A stretch of DNA of 5,135 bases. Origin: Clostridiaceae bacterium. GTDB lineage: Bacteria > Bacillota > Clostridia > Saccharofermentanales > DTU023. The position numbers and the translations under genes were made by a program. Location of the stretch: assembly GCA_012841255.1 (NCBI GenBank), contig DUUZ01000016.1, forward strand, positions 1 through 5,135, written 5' to 3'. Under the pieces are notes generated by a model. That model worked only from the letters and a program-made list of their open reading frames with translations, did no database searches and was not told the origin of the DNA. Every line of letters starts with the position of its first letter. The stretch's first letter is position 1. Shown here one piece after another: positions 4,999 through 5,135 of this stretch.

Positions 4999-5135
4999 TA
5001 CATTCCTGCCTTGGCCATGATCCGGTCGGCCAGGCGGACGGCCTGGGCATTGGACGGCATGACAATGACGCCGGCCTTCTCCAGAACGGCAACCGATTCC
5101 TCCAGATTCTGGGGATCCTGGTCGGTCCCCGTCAC
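4998..5135 (-). CDS. fdrA: FdrA-like acyl-CoA synthetase-type subunit (C-terminal part only)
   Basis: Only the last 45 residues and the TAG stop are present; the gene continues past the right edge, and the frame is open to the last base. The visible part starts VTGTDQDPQNLEESVAVLEKAG (shown as TGTDQDPQ at residues 2-9 of the fragment) and ends in AKAGM. The GTxxDPQ motif followed by a helix and a GVIV strand is typical of the end of the CoA-ligase-like domain of FdrA, where E. coli FdrA also has a G-T-E/D-x-DPQ element. E. coli FdrA (AllF) is a subunit of oxamate carbamoyltransferase. In E. coli the chain continues into a GLxSF...AGGN tail; here it stops and the tail is in the next gene. It is probably an early gene of an operon running through the YlbE-like and hydrolase genes. 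Confidence 0.82.
   Translation of the reverse strand: MTGTDQDPQNLEESVAVLEKAGVIVMPSNAQAVRLADRIMAKAGM

Noticed and set aside
1..5135. CRISPR array, tRNA, rRNA, insertion sequence or phage attachment site
   Set aside because: No regular repeat-spacer pattern, tRNA-like cloverleaf, transposase or terminal inverted repeats were seen; intergenic gaps are short and accounted for.

Overview
All supported genes lie on the minus strand, so transcription runs from the right edge (5135) to the left edge (1). The window suggests an anaerobic, fermentative bacterium, probably Bacillota (Clostridia-like). This rests on strong GGAGG-type ribosome binding sites before nearly every gene, a clean sigma-A type promoter, tight gene packing, moderately high GC, and a gene set (FdrA, YlbE/DUF1116, cyclase-family hydrolase, AEC carrier, uracil permease) that I associate with purine, pyrimidine or ureide fermenters. 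The taxonomy is inference; there is no rRNA or marker gene here.

Layout in transcription order: (1) 5135-4998, the last 45 codons of an FdrA-type subunit, cut by the window edge. (2) 4988-4815, a 57-aa gene that looks like the C-terminal segment of FdrA encoded separately. (3) 4758-3499, a full-length YlbE/DUF1116 protein. (4) 3444-2647, a cyclase-family metal-dependent amide hydrolase. (5) 2602-2571, an intrinsic terminator. (6) 2553-1609, an AEC-family membrane carrier whose ribosome binding site begins only a few bases after the terminator. (7) 1608-1353, an intergenic region with a promoter, two interleaved perfect inverted repeats and a leader of about 160 nt. (8) 1352-12, a UraA-like NCS2 nucleobase permease.

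How the genes may work together: in E. coli, FdrA (AllF), YlbE (AllG) and YlbF (AllH) form the oxamate carbamoyltransferase, which phosphorolyses the ureido compound oxalurate to oxamate plus carbamoyl phosphate. Carbamate kinase then yields ATP. Here the same core is followed by a putative amide or ring-opening hydrolase and two carriers. The simplest model is a ureide or cyclic-ureide catabolic island: NCS2 imports a nucleobase-like ring, the cyclase-family enzyme opens it or removes an amide, the FdrA/YlbE system harvests carbamoyl phosphate, and the AEC carrier moves an organic acid. The substrate is not determined by the sequence. YlbF and carbamate kinase are not in this window and may lie beyond the right edge.

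The parts most worth a second look are the split FdrA, the dyad architecture around the permease promoter, the terminator placed directly against the AEC ribosome binding site, and an Asp at the permease position where E. coli UraA has His245.
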